DNA from: Vibrio neptunius
GTDB lineage: Bacteria > Pseudomonadota > Gammaproteobacteria > Enterobacterales > Vibrionaceae
Direction: 5' to 3'
DNA length: 64,000 nt
Assembly: GCF_000967495.1 (NCBI RefSeq)
Contig: NZ_JXXU01000043.1
Span: 123,024 to 187,023 of the forward strand
Of this stretch, positions 35,120 through 43,174 are shown piece after piece. How positions within the stretch are numbered: the first letter of the stretch is position 1; every line of letters starts with the position of its first letter. Under the pieces are notes generated by a model. The model was given only the letters and a program-made list of their open reading frames with translations, had not been told where the DNA came from and did not search any database. The position numbers were made by a program, and so were the translations under genes.

Positions 35120-35707
35120 CTAAGCATTCTCTAATTCTTTATTATTTACATTAATTGTTATAATCTCTACAACAAGTCCATCGCGGCTTCTTTTGGAATT
35201 ACAGAAGATTTCTTTGCCACCATTCTGTTTACTAATAGCTAGCTGATCTTTTCGGGCAACAGCAAGAGCTTCGTTAAATAGGTCTGGGCTGTGTCCGGTT
35301 AGAAATGCGCTTAATCGAGATGTTTTGTGTTTCGTAGATTCGGTAATTTTCCATGAGTGAATCGTTTTTTGCGCCGTAAATTCGTCATTTAGTGAACTTC
35401 TATTTGCGTATACTATACCAGATGTGGTTTCTTCATCCATGTATAATACAGTGCCATCATCATCTTCAGAACCCTTCACCACATAGTAATAGCCAGTGTC
35501 TTTAGGTTGTAATGTTGTATAGCGGAAAAAAACAGTGGCGTCTTCCTCTTTGTTTGTCGCGACAAAGATTTTTCTTTGAGCGACTTCTCCTGCTTTATTT
35601 GGCTGAAGTTTTAGAAAACCGTTAATTTCCTCTGCCTGTGTATTATACTTTGGCTTGCATTCTACTTTGACTTTTACCTGATCTACCAGTCGCATATTTT
35701 CCATCAT
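35120..35707 (-). CDS. Beta-rich protein of unknown function
   Basis: A 195-residue soluble protein without signal peptide. The first 130 residues alternate short beta-like segments (GFLKLQPNKAGEV, KIFVATN, ATVFFRYTTL, GYYYVVKG, GTVLYMDEE), reminiscent of a beta-trefoil or similar binding fold. The last part is helical and polar. No catalytic motif is visible and I do not recognise it. GGAG lies 4 nt before the first ATG and 7 nt before a second in-frame ATG at 35704, so either may be used. Four GTATCA-type repeats lie about 170-220 nt upstream. Confidence 0.6.
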   Translation of the reverse strand: MMENMRLVDQVKVKVECKPKYNTQAEEINGFLKLQPNKAGEVAQRKIFVATNKEEDATVFFRYTTLQPKDTGYYYVVKGSEDDDGTVLYMDEETTSGIVYANRSSLNDEFTAQKTIHSWKITESTKHKTSRLSAFLTGHSPDLFNEALAVARKDQLAISKQNGGKEIFCNSKRSRDGLVVEIITINVNNKELENA

Positions 35708-35878
35708 GTTTCTCCATATTAGCTAGTTGACGTTGTTATTTAAAATAAACTTTGAGTGATTTTATATCCGTAATCTATATTCCACAGGATAGGCAAGTCC
35801 TGTCAGCTATATATATTGAACATCTATTTCACTATTCGGACGACATAATTAAGATAAAACATACGTAAGAATGTTTCT

Positions 35879-35926
35879 GTATCAAACCAGCATCATGTGT
35901 TGATGACAAAGTATCACTGAGTATCA
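35879..35926 (-). promoter_or_regulatory. GTATCA direct repeats between the beta-protein and regulator genes
   Basis: GTATCA at 35879, GCATCA at 35890, GTATCA at 35911 and 35921: spacings of 11, 21 and 10 bp. On the minus strand they read TGATAC toward the gene ending upstream at 35707. This matches the arrays at 33010 and 32777. Confidence 0.6.
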
Positions 35927-35998
35927 ATTTGTCCATTTAGCAATGTAAATCATTCGGTTACAAAATTGCTCACCTTGAAAATATCACTTTGTTAGCTA

Positions 35999-36014
35999 GT
36001 ATGATTTATCATAC
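35999..36014. promoter_or_regulatory. Palindrome upstream of the large regulator gene
   Basis: GTATGATTTATCATAC has perfect 7-bp arms around TT and ends 23 nt before the regulator start. The position fits autoregulation by a dimeric helix-turn-helix protein. The 11-mer AAATATCACTT at 35979-35989, shared with the DUF917 upstream region, is just left of it. Confidence 0.5.
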
Positions 36015-36037
36015 GGAGATGATGCTAGGGAGCGAAA

Positions 36038-38902
36038 ATGGCAGACACTGTCTTGATTAATGGCAAGAGGCTGAAAGCATTAAGAGAAAAGCATGCGCTA
36101 TCTCAGGAAGGGCTTGAGCATGCATGCAGTCAAAAAAAAGGATGTAGTGTTTCCATTGCCACGATAAAACGTGCTGAACTTGGTAACAAATTGAGTAAAA
36201 GAACCGTTGGGCGATTGGCCACTTTCTTCTCTGTCCCTATTGAAGAATTATTGAGTACTACACTGGCCGGTTCTGAGATAGAAAAAGAACCTTGTGTTGA
36301 AAAAATGGCTTTGGCGTTGTGGGTGCGTGCTGATTCAAAAATAATCATAAACGAAATACTAGACCATATTTCCTTGTTGTCCCCGTTGATTACTGAACGT
36401 TTTGGAAACACTTTAGTTGCCGCTGTGCCCTGTATTTATGATGGCAAGAAGTTGTATTTGACGATTCAACAAATCCTACTCAACCTTTCTCACCGTGTAA
36501 CGCCCTATTTTCGAGCGATCATTTCAACTCAAGGTTTATCTCTACAGACTGACAACCTTTGGTATTTTAACGAAGCGTACATTCACGAAATGTCAGAACT
36601 CGCTTTGCAGCTTGAAAGCGCGACAGTTCTGGTTTCAGATGAGTTAATCGAAGCCAGCCTTCAGTGTTTTTGTTATGCTGACCAAGCTGTTGTCGCAGGT
36701 TACAAGGCGCTGTTAAAAAGAAGTGATGCTTGTTTTGGCAAAACACAAGGTAGAACTCATGAAATTGAGTTGTTTCATTATGCCATCGATAAGGTAGAGC
36801 GCATCAACGAACATTGCCTTTTAACGCTTCAAGGCGTTCAGGGAATAGGAAAAAGTCACCTGCTGAACGTTCTCTCAGATATGGCTGACCAGCGCAGGTG
36901 GAAAACGGTCAGGGTCGATTTTCAGCTTGCTTCATCACCGAGTGAATCGCTGTTAACTGCATTACAAGAATTGCGCTCAGGCACGGCTATCGATACGAGT
37001 ATGCAAGAAAGCAATGAACACGATTCCAGCATACGAAAAGAACCAGAGCAGCGACGTCAAAGCGATAATGATCCGGTTTGTTTGCTGATGGACAATTTTC
37101 ATTTAATCGATGAGCACACTCTTGCTACCTTGCTCCGGTTCATAGCGATGTCTGACAATGAGACGCTACTGATCGGTGCCGCTTTTTTGCCGACCCGTAC
37201 AGCAAATCATCATGTTGAAGCGTTCAGTTCAGTCAGATTGCCTATGATCAACATGACGCTGACACCGCTTCTGCACCAAGAAATGGAAAAGTTATTTCTT
37301 GAGGGATTTAACGTCACAACGGAGGTCATGAATTCAGTTATAGAAAGGGCCCAAGGGAACCCAGCTCATTTTTATCAGCTTTTGACATCATATAGCCAAA
37401 ACAAAATACCCAATGAGGTTACTCTAGACCTTGAAAGCAAAGTTGATGAATTTCCCAGTGAATGGCAACGCGTGATGTCATTGATATCTTTTTGGGACGG
37501 TAACGTGACATCTACGGACATCTATGCGGTGTCGAATCCGACCCCTGGTGTGATAGAAGCACTGCTCGAAAAGAAGCTTATTAGTCTGTCTTCAGAAAAG
37601 GGGATTCATTTGAATCATCCTTTTTTGAATGACGTTATTCAACGAAGAGCAAGCCATAGAGAGAAGCGGGCGATTAATTTAACCATTGCCGATTATCTGG
37701 CGTCTGGTGATTCCTCTCCCTGTCAAGAGACACAACGACAGCTCATCGGCTACTATACGAAGGCAGAGGAGTGGCAAAAAGCTGCTCAATTGTCGCTCTC
37801 TTTCGGACGACGATGCATAGAATCAGGTGATTATAACAGTGCCAAGCATGACCTTAATACGGCGCTGGAAAACTACCAACGCTTACCAAACCCTGAACAG
37901 TGGCTGGAATTATTGTTTGATATTTACTTGGCACAGGCAACAGTCGCTCGAACGACAAAAGGGTGGGTAAGTCATAGTACGGTAGTGGCTTATCAACGAT
38001 GTATAGAATTGGCAAAAAAGTTGAGTTGTACCTTTCGGCACTGTATTTCACTCAGCGGATTATGGGTTAGGCAATTGATGGCGATGGACTTTAAGTTGTC
38101 TGAGGAGACAGCAAATGAAATGCTTTCTCTTGCTGAGCAATCAAATGATACTCGCTGTAAATCCCTGGCCTATAGCTGTTTGACTAATTCGCAGTTTTGG
38201 CTTGCCAAGCATCAGGCTGCTATTTGTCATGCAAAAGCGTCATTTGATTGTTACCAAAAAAATGTAAATAAGGATTTTTATACTTCTATTGGCATTAATC
38301 CGATCGCGTTGGCGGGGTGCTTTGGCCGTTTATCCGCCACATTGTGTTGTTGTGATGAAGATATCCGATTTTTCCAGCGTTTCCAATCCAACATCAGCCT
38401 TGAGAATGAGCCGTTCAGCTATGCTATCGTGTTACAAGGAGAGATCTGGTCTGCTTATCATCTGAAGGAATTCCAGCAGGTCATCACGCTTTCTGAACAA
38501 TTGTTGGCCATTGCTGCCGCCAACGACTTCCCTTTTTATACAGGCATAGCCTCTCTATTCAAGGGTTGGGCGCTATTTTTCACCGCACCATCGGACCAAG
38601 AAACGTCGCTCACGCTTTTTGAGGAAGGCTATCAGCATTGGTTAGCATCGAGCGGCGACCAAATAGCGCACTCGCTTTATTCATTGATGAAAGCTGAACT
38701 CTATTGTGAAGTCGGTCGTTCAGAAGAAGCACAGGACATTTTGCAAGATGGGATCGCAGTCGCTCTCGAAAAGAATGAAGCCTGTTATTTATCTCCAATG
38801 TATGCGCTTTTGGGTCGTTTAGTTGATGATGATATTGAGCTGATCAAAAGGTCCCATGAAATCGCACATGAGCAAGGTGCTCGATTGTTCCTTAATCAGT
38901 AG
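36038..38902 (+). CDS. Large transcriptional regulator: XRE-type HTH, NTPase (STAND-like) and TPR array
   Basis: A 954-residue regulator. Residues about 6-70 form a Cro/C1-type helix-turn-helix (RLKALREKHALSQEGLEHAC; later VSIATIKRAELGNKLSKRTV). Residues about 85-215 look like a degenerate cyclase-type domain. An ATPase follows with Walker A GVQGIGKSHLL near 270 and a Walker B-like VCLLMDNFH near 347. From about 560 to the end is a helical-repeat (TPR-like) sensor. This is the MalT/STAND plan with an XRE head instead of LuxR: ligand on the TPR part would drive ATP-dependent oligomerisation on direct-repeat boxes (inferred). AGGGAG lies 5 nt before the ATG. A palindrome and GTATCA repeats lie upstream. 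Confidence 0.82.
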   Translation: MADTVLINGKRLKALREKHALSQEGLEHACSQKKGCSVSIATIKRAELGNKLSKRTVGRLATFFSVPIEELLSTTLAGSEIEKEPCVEKMALALWVRADSKIIINEILDHISLLSPLITERFGNTLVAAVPCIYDGKKLYLTIQQILLNLSHRVTPYFRAIISTQGLSLQTDNLWYFNEAYIHEMSELALQLESATVLVSDELIEASLQCFCYADQAVVAGYKALLKRSDACFGKTQGRTHEIELFHYAIDKVERINEHCLLTLQGVQGIGKSHLLNVLSDMADQRRWKTVRVDFQLASSPSESLLTALQELRSGTAIDTSMQESNEHDSSIRKEPEQRRQSDNDPVCLLMDNFHLIDEHTLATLLRFIAMSDNETLLIGAAFLPTRTANHHVEAFSSVRLPMINMTLTPLLHQEMEKLFLEGFNVTTEVMNSVIERAQGNPAHFYQLLTSYSQNKIPNEVTLDLESKVDEFPSEWQRVMSLISFWDGNVTSTDIYAVSNPTPGVIEALLEKKLISLSSEKGIHLNHPFLNDVIQRRASHREKRAINLTIADYLASGDSSPCQETQRQLIGYYTKAEEWQKAAQLSLSFGRRCIESGDYNSAKHDLNTALENYQRLPNPEQWLELLFDIYLAQATVARTTKGWVSHSTVVAYQRCIELAKKLSCTFRHCISLSGLWVRQLMAMDFKLSEETANEMLSLAEQSNDTRCKSLAYSCLTNSQFWLAKHQAAICHAKASFDCYQKNVNKDFYTSIGINPIALAGCFGRLSATLCCCDEDIRFFQRFQSNISLENEPFSYAIVLQGEIWSAYHLKEFQQVITLSEQLLAIAAANDFPFYTGIASLFKGWALFFTAPSDQETSLTLFEEGYQHWLASSGDQIAHSLYSLMKAELYCEVGRSEEAQDILQDGIAVALEKNEACYLSPMYALLGRLVDDDIELIKRSHEIAHEQGARLFLNQ

Positions 38903-38966
38903 AGCCAACGTTGAAGCCTTGCGCTATTTTGGTTAGTACGTTTTGTCAATCGCGCTTATTTTTGCG

Positions 38967-39077
38967 CTAAGCGAGTCTATTATTCGCAATTGAGTAGGCA
39001 CCGAGTACCGCAAGGCGTTGTCTTTCGGGGTTAGAATGTTTAGCGAGGGCTTGGTTATCTTGAGTTTCTTGCATCAT
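38967..39077 (-). CDS. Possible 36-residue small protein
   Basis: A minus-strand frame from the ATG pair at 39077/39074 to TAG at 38967-38969 encodes MMQETQDNQALAKHSNPERQ followed by RLAVLGAYSIANNRLA. GGA lies 7 nt before the first ATG. The sequence is charged first and aliphatic later, with no low-complexity sign of chance. Support comes mainly from context: TGATAC/TGATAT direct repeats at 39145-39161 point at it from 68 nt away. It could be a peptide precursor or a chance frame. The rest of the 38903-39356 gap holds only the repeats. Confidence 0.35.
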   Translation of the reverse strand: MMQETQDNQALAKHSNPERQRLAVLGAYSIANNRLA

Positions 39078-39144
39078 TTTCTAATCCATTAATCTTTGTT
39101 TTCGAATATTTGGTTATTTATCAACGTAAGTGCACAACTGCGCC

Positions 39145-39161
39145 ATATCAGTTTGGTATCA
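39145..39161 (-). promoter_or_regulatory. ATATCA/GTATCA direct repeat (11-bp spacing)
   Basis: ATATCA at 39145 and GTATCA at 39156, 11 bp apart; on the minus strand TGATAC then TGATAT. They face the 36-codon frame. A single plus-strand TGATAC at 39283 with TGTATC 22 bp later faces the DUF1842-like gene, a weaker case. Confidence 0.5.
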
Positions 39162-39356
39162 GTTGGTCTCTGCGCTTTACTAAAACAGGTGTGGTCGGAC
39201 AAATAGCTTGTTGATAAAAAGAAACAGCCAACATCAGCGTGCCTGCTGAGGTTAATGTGGGAAGATGGAAATGAGCCCAAAGTGATACTGAATGTGAATG
39301 ACAGTGTATCTACATTGAATAGGTCACTAACGACAACACATCAGTTGGAGAAAACA

Positions 39357-39821
39357 ATGAAAATGGAATCACAAGAAATTTTGGCTGCGCATTATCATAT
39401 TGGTAACGGTTTATCTGGAGGAGTGAGTTTTGACATTAAGCTACTCGTAGCCAGCGAAGACAAATCAATTTTGGGTAAGGGACATATTTTTCAGGCAGTT
39501 AATCCACCGTTAAATGTGCTGACTGATCTCAATGGCAGTTTCAATTATCAATGTACGATGCGTGATTGCCATATCATGGTGACGTTGCAGGGCTACCAGC
39601 CTTATCCAGGCATTCCTCCTGTGGGAATCGATCTTCACAACGTAACACTCAATATCCTACTCAATGATGACTGGAAATCAGGTATAGCATCGTATCAATA
39701 CAAAAACAGCTCGGGCGAATGGATTGAGGTCGAAAATCAACGCGTTACTCTGCAAGTGCCGGAGCATGTACCAAGCATTGAGCAGCTTAAGGTGGAAAAA
39801 GGCGATTTTACGCCTGCGTAA
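39357..39821 (+). CDS. DUF1842-like protein
   Basis: A 154-residue beta-rich protein without signal peptide. GGVSFDIKLLVASEDKSILG, QAVNPPLNVLTDLNGSFNY, HIMVTLQGYQPYPGIPPVG and LLNDDWKSGIASYQYKNSSG follow the order I recall for DUF1842, a small family of unknown function in diverse Proteobacteria. The start is the ATG at 39357, with GGAG 6 nt upstream; the frame extends to 39255 but the extra 34 residues look like leader sequence. A long hairpin follows the gene. Its place in the TGATAC-repeat cluster suggests it is part of the same response. Confidence 0.65.
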   Translation: MKMESQEILAAHYHIGNGLSGGVSFDIKLLVASEDKSILGKGHIFQAVNPPLNVLTDLNGSFNYQCTMRDCHIMVTLQGYQPYPGIPPVGIDLHNVTLNILLNDDWKSGIASYQYKNSSGEWIEVENQRVTLQVPEHVPSIEQLKVEKGDFTPA

Positions 39822-39848
39822 ACGCGATCAGTAATGACGCTGCGTTCC

Positions 39849-39885
39849 AAACACAGATATTCGATAGTGCCGACTATCTGTGTTT
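39849..39885. terminator. 11-bp perfect hairpin downstream of the DUF1842-like gene
   Basis: AAACACAGATA (39849-39859) and TATCTGTGTTT (39875-39885) with a 15-nt loop. The tail is only moderately T-rich, so terminator function is likely but not certain. The remaining gap to 40173 is AT-rich and shows no gene. Confidence 0.55.
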
Positions 39886-40173
39886 GATGTTATAACCTGA
39901 CACCTTTGCCTAATAGTAACAGCTCAACTTTAGCAGGCTCAGCGACTGATTCAGCGCGCTATAGATGAAGCCAATCAATCATTATTCTTTTGTCATTTTT
40001 TGATTTCAGAAGACAAAGCGTCATTGGCCTGAGAATCACCTACCTAGAAACAGCGAAAATAATTTGCCTAATTATTGGATCATTATCTCATTATTATTTT
40101 AAGACTGAAATCATTTGGCATTTTAAAAGGTCTACTCGTATGTTGGTAGATTGATATGTGGAGTAATAAAGAC

Positions 40174-41370
40174 ATGCCTGAATTTTTAGTTAGAGATTTT
40201 AGTGGCCAAGGTGGGTACACAACAAAAAACACTCAGAACGGTAGGCTTCCACGTAGCCGCCACGAGTCGTATGTGCCATGGGGTGTGACGTTAGACTCTA
40301 AAGTTGTTTATGCCAAAACAGGCGAGCATACGGGCTTCAACATGGGCAGGGGAAAATATCGACTGAAGCCTTATGATACGAACATCAGTCAGACACGTCG
40401 GGCGGAGGCGCAATCTGTGCTTGGTGTAATGGCACTGAACGTTACAGAGTATACAGAAGAAGCGGTGAATAAGGTTTCAACCGGTGTTAAGCAATATCTC
40501 CAAACACACAAACGTAACGATTCTCAAGGCGTCACTGAAATGGTCAAAGCGCAGATTGGACACTATTTTTTCACTGGTGGAAGAATGGGTTTTGGCCGTA
40601 TTAGTGAGGAAAAAGCCAAAGATATTGCCGCTTCTGTCATTTGGGAAAAACTGATTCTAGCGCTAGATAGTGGAACGCTGGAGCAGAAGCTCGCCATTCA
40701 CGATGCGGTTGGGCGAAAAATTTTGCCAAAACTCAAAGGGCCAGAAGAAGGCAAATATGCAGTATTGGCCAACAAAGTACGAGAAGCTTGGTTTGATGAC
40801 AGCCGCTATCGTGGCCGCCGCAAAAAAATGGGTGATGCTGCACCTGCAAGCACGGTAGGTGGCATTGTGCCGGCCTCAAGCCAGGATATCGTTGGAGCCG
40901 TTGACCAGAAGCGCAACCGTGGTGTTGATATGTTTGAGCGAGACCCAAACCGAGAAGAGCATGCAACGGCAGATAGCTTCTATGATGATGTTGATGTCCG
41001 TAACCTCTTGTTTGGCGCGGGAATCTCGGGAACAACTGGCACACTGCTTCAAGCAGCATGTGCATTTGGCGGTTTGCACACTTGGAATGCTGAACTTTGT
41101 AAACAATACATGTTGGCGATTGTTGGGTATCTAATTGGTGGCGGTATGCATAGTTTTCATGAGTCTATGGCCATTGCTCAGAAAGCCGGGATTGTAAACT
41201 ATAACCCTGGGTCCTATGTTGAAGTGTTACCAACCTCATTCCTACAAAGCGTAAAGGGCAAAAATTGGGTCACTCGCTATTATGACGTCTCTGTGCTGGG
41301 GGCGATTCATTGGCGTTACAATTCAGGGCGACTGCCATCTCACATTCAACGAAGTTTAGTATCAGATTAA
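40174..41370 (+). CDS. Unrecognised protein with a conserved-looking glycine-rich C-terminal domain
   Basis: A 398-residue protein with no signal peptide. The N-terminal half is basic and polar. The C-terminal third is distinctive: FGAGISGTTGTLLQAACAFG, QYMLAIVGYLIGGGMHSFHE, NYNPGSYVEVLP and YYDVSVLGAIHW. This has the look of a folded enzymatic or toxin-like domain, but I cannot name it. GGAG lies 10 nt before the ATG at 40174, and another in-frame ATG at 40156 lacks a ribosome site. No TGATAC array was found upstream, so membership of the regulon is less certain. Confidence 0.6.
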   Translation: MPEFLVRDFSGQGGYTTKNTQNGRLPRSRHESYVPWGVTLDSKVVYAKTGEHTGFNMGRGKYRLKPYDTNISQTRRAEAQSVLGVMALNVTEYTEEAVNKVSTGVKQYLQTHKRNDSQGVTEMVKAQIGHYFFTGGRMGFGRISEEKAKDIAASVIWEKLILALDSGTLEQKLAIHDAVGRKILPKLKGPEEGKYAVLANKVREAWFDDSRYRGRRKKMGDAAPASTVGGIVPASSQDIVGAVDQKRNRGVDMFERDPNREEHATADSFYDDVDVRNLLFGAGISGTTGTLLQAACAFGGLHTWNAELCKQYMLAIVGYLIGGGMHSFHESMAIAQKAGIVNYNPGSYVEVLPTSFLQSVKGKNWVTRYYDVSVLGAIHWRYNSGRLPSHIQRSLVSD

Positions 41371-41385
41371 GCCGCTCACACTGAG

Positions 41386-42090
41386 TCAACGATTTACTTT
41401 TATGCAGGGGCTTGTTACCTGTCTTTCTGAGAGCGTGGTGTTGATTTTATCTATATGCTTTTTGGCCGCGCTATTTTCTTTGCTTGTCGCAACGTGTAAA
41501 GGAATACAACTGAAATGAATCGTGCTGATATGGAAAAGGTCGTGGTTTACCTGAGCCTTTTCTAATGTGTAGGTCAGCACGTTCTTGTCGACTAATATGG
41601 CGTCAACGCGTTGCTTGATCAGCTTTTCAATACCTTCTTCTGTACTGCTGATCTCATACTTCTTAAAATTGGTAAGCTGTTCAAAATCGTCACTGTATCT
41701 GTAACCTCTCTGAACACCAATGGTGAACCCAGTTAAACTCTCACGACCGCTATATTGTAGTGGGCTTTTATGTCGACTCAGCACCACTATTTCATTCCAG
41801 TAATAAGGTTGGCTGAAATAAAGAAAGCGCTCCCTCTCTCCAGTCTTCCATGCGCCTAAAATGACATCTTTTTCCATTGTTCGCACGCTCTTCAACGCTC
41901 GATTCCAAGGCTGTAGCTTAATGTCGAGTAGTAAGCCTGAATGTTCAAAAATATCAATCAGAATCAGTTGCGCTTTTCCTGTGTCTGGCGCTTCTTGAAA
42001 GTAAGGTGGCCATACGTCTTGTGTCCCTTTTACGCTTATCAAGGAACCCTGTGCAAGAAATGGAACAAAAGCCAGTAAAAACAACCTCAT
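41386..42090 (-). CDS. Periplasmic substrate-binding protein, family 3-like (amino-acid type)
   Basis: A 234-residue protein with a short signal peptide (MRLFLLAFVPFLAQGSL). Motifs of the type-3 solute-binding fold include WPPYFQEAPDTG, ILIDIFEHSGLLLDIKLQPW, GFTIGVQRGYRYSDDFEQL and RVDAILVDKNVL. It would bind a small polar solute in the periplasm. No transporter permease is adjacent, so it may be an orphan sensor or serve a distant transporter. It faces the accessory cluster tail to tail and probably marks the return to core chromosome. Confidence 0.8.
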   Translation of the reverse strand: MRLFLLAFVPFLAQGSLISVKGTQDVWPPYFQEAPDTGKAQLILIDIFEHSGLLLDIKLQPWNRALKSVRTMEKDVILGAWKTGERERFLYFSQPYYWNEIVVLSRHKSPLQYSGRESLTGFTIGVQRGYRYSDDFEQLTNFKKYEISSTEEGIEKLIKQRVDAILVDKNVLTYTLEKAQVNHDLFHISTIHFSCIPLHVATSKENSAAKKHIDKINTTLSERQVTSPCIKVNR

Positions 42091-42418
42091 ACTTTTTCAG
42101 CCCCATTAATGAGTAAACTGTTCTTAAAATAGTCAATAAAGCCTTGATTGACTAGTTTCAATTTGATGCCTATTTCGCCAGTTTGACTTTTACAGAACGA
42201 AAGAATTCTTATCTTTAGTGCTCTAAATAATAAATTGCAGATTAGCAAAAGTCGTAGCCTCGGGTGAGTGACGTTTGTGCATTTATATAAAGCCTTGCAC
42301 TCAAGTGTTTGAGTGTTCATTTTTGAATTATCTAATTGATACTTATGGATTTAATTACGATTTCCTCAGCGGGTTGGATGTGTTTTCTACTTTGTGGATT
42401 GATTGATTTTGACTAAAT

Positions 42419-42440
42419 TGATTGATCGAGTTATTAATCA
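42419..42440. promoter_or_regulatory. Candidate LuxR/HapR-type quorum-sensing site upstream of betI
   Basis: The 22-mer from 42419 (TGATTGATCGA then GTTATTAATCA) matches 16 of 22 positions of the Vibrio LuxR/HapR consensus as I know it (half-site TTATTGATAAA). Vibrio harveyi LuxR is reported to control the bet operon together with BetI, which fits. No gene lies in the 42091-42557 gap. Confidence 0.5.
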
Positions 42441-42520
42441 AAATTCTCTAAAATTTAGGTTTAATGTATCGGTTTTTTGAAAAATAGTTTGAGTACTAAC
42501 TAATTTTCAGGCATTTTATA

Positions 42521-42542
42521 TTTAATTGAACGTTCAATTAAA
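42521..42542. promoter_or_regulatory. BetI operator
   Basis: A perfect 22-bp palindrome centred on AATTGAACGTTCAATT lies 15 nt upstream of the betI start. TTGAACGTTCAA is the expected form of a BetI site. It would allow choline-responsive autorepression of the whole operon. Confidence 0.82.
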
Positions 42543-42557
42543 AAAGGGAGTGCGGTA

Positions 42558-43154
42558 ATGCCTAAGGTAGGGATGCCAAACATAAGGAAGCCTCAACTGG
42601 TTCAAGCCACCATGGCAGTGATTGATAAAGTCGGCTTGCATGCTGCGAGTATTTCGCTGATTAGCAAAGAAGCAGGCGTATCGACGGGCATTGTTAATCA
42701 CTACTTTGGTGGCAAGCAGGGTTTGCTTCATGAAACCATGAGAGAGGTACTTCGCCAGCTTTCCACTACCGTGACTGAGCGTTTAAGTCAGCTACCAAAA
42801 CATGCCCATCAACAGCGTATTAACGCCATCATTGATGGGAACTTTGTCGGCTATCAAGCGGAAAACAAAGTGGCCAAAACATGGCTAGCTTTCTGGTCCT
42901 ATTCTGTTCACGAACCTGAGCTCAAACGCCTCCAACGTGTTAATGAAAAGCGACTTCTTTCCCACTTGAGCATCGAGCTAAAAGCGCTGTTTGAAAAAGA
43001 GCAGGCAGAAATCATTGCTCATGGTATCGCGGCTTTGATCGACGGTATCTGGCTCCGCGGGATAATGAATCCTGATGGCATAGATGCCAACAAAGCTAGA
43101 TTGATCATCAACGATTATCTGGACAAACAACTTACTTTCTATTCTCAAAAATAA
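42558..43154 (+). CDS. betI: Choline-responsive repressor BetI (TetR family)
   Basis: A 198-residue TetR-family repressor whose opening MPKVGMPNIRKPQLVQATMA and helix-turn-helix (SLISKEAGVSTGIVNHYFGG) closely follow E. coli BetI; KTWLAFWSYSVHEP and AALIDGIWLRG are further family markers. It represses the bet genes until choline is present. It heads a six-gene operon betI-betB-betA-choX-choW-choV with gaps of 2-48 nt, and a perfect palindrome overlaps its promoter region. GGGAG lies 7 nt upstream of the ATG. Confidence 0.96.
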   Translation: MPKVGMPNIRKPQLVQATMAVIDKVGLHAASISLISKEAGVSTGIVNHYFGGKQGLLHETMREVLRQLSTTVTERLSQLPKHAHQQRINAIIDGNFVGYQAENKVAKTWLAFWSYSVHEPELKRLQRVNEKRLLSHLSIELKALFEKEQAEIIAHGIAALIDGIWLRGIMNPDGIDANKARLIINDYLDKQLTFYSQK

Positions 43155-43174
43155 CGAAAAGTCAGAACTATCAA

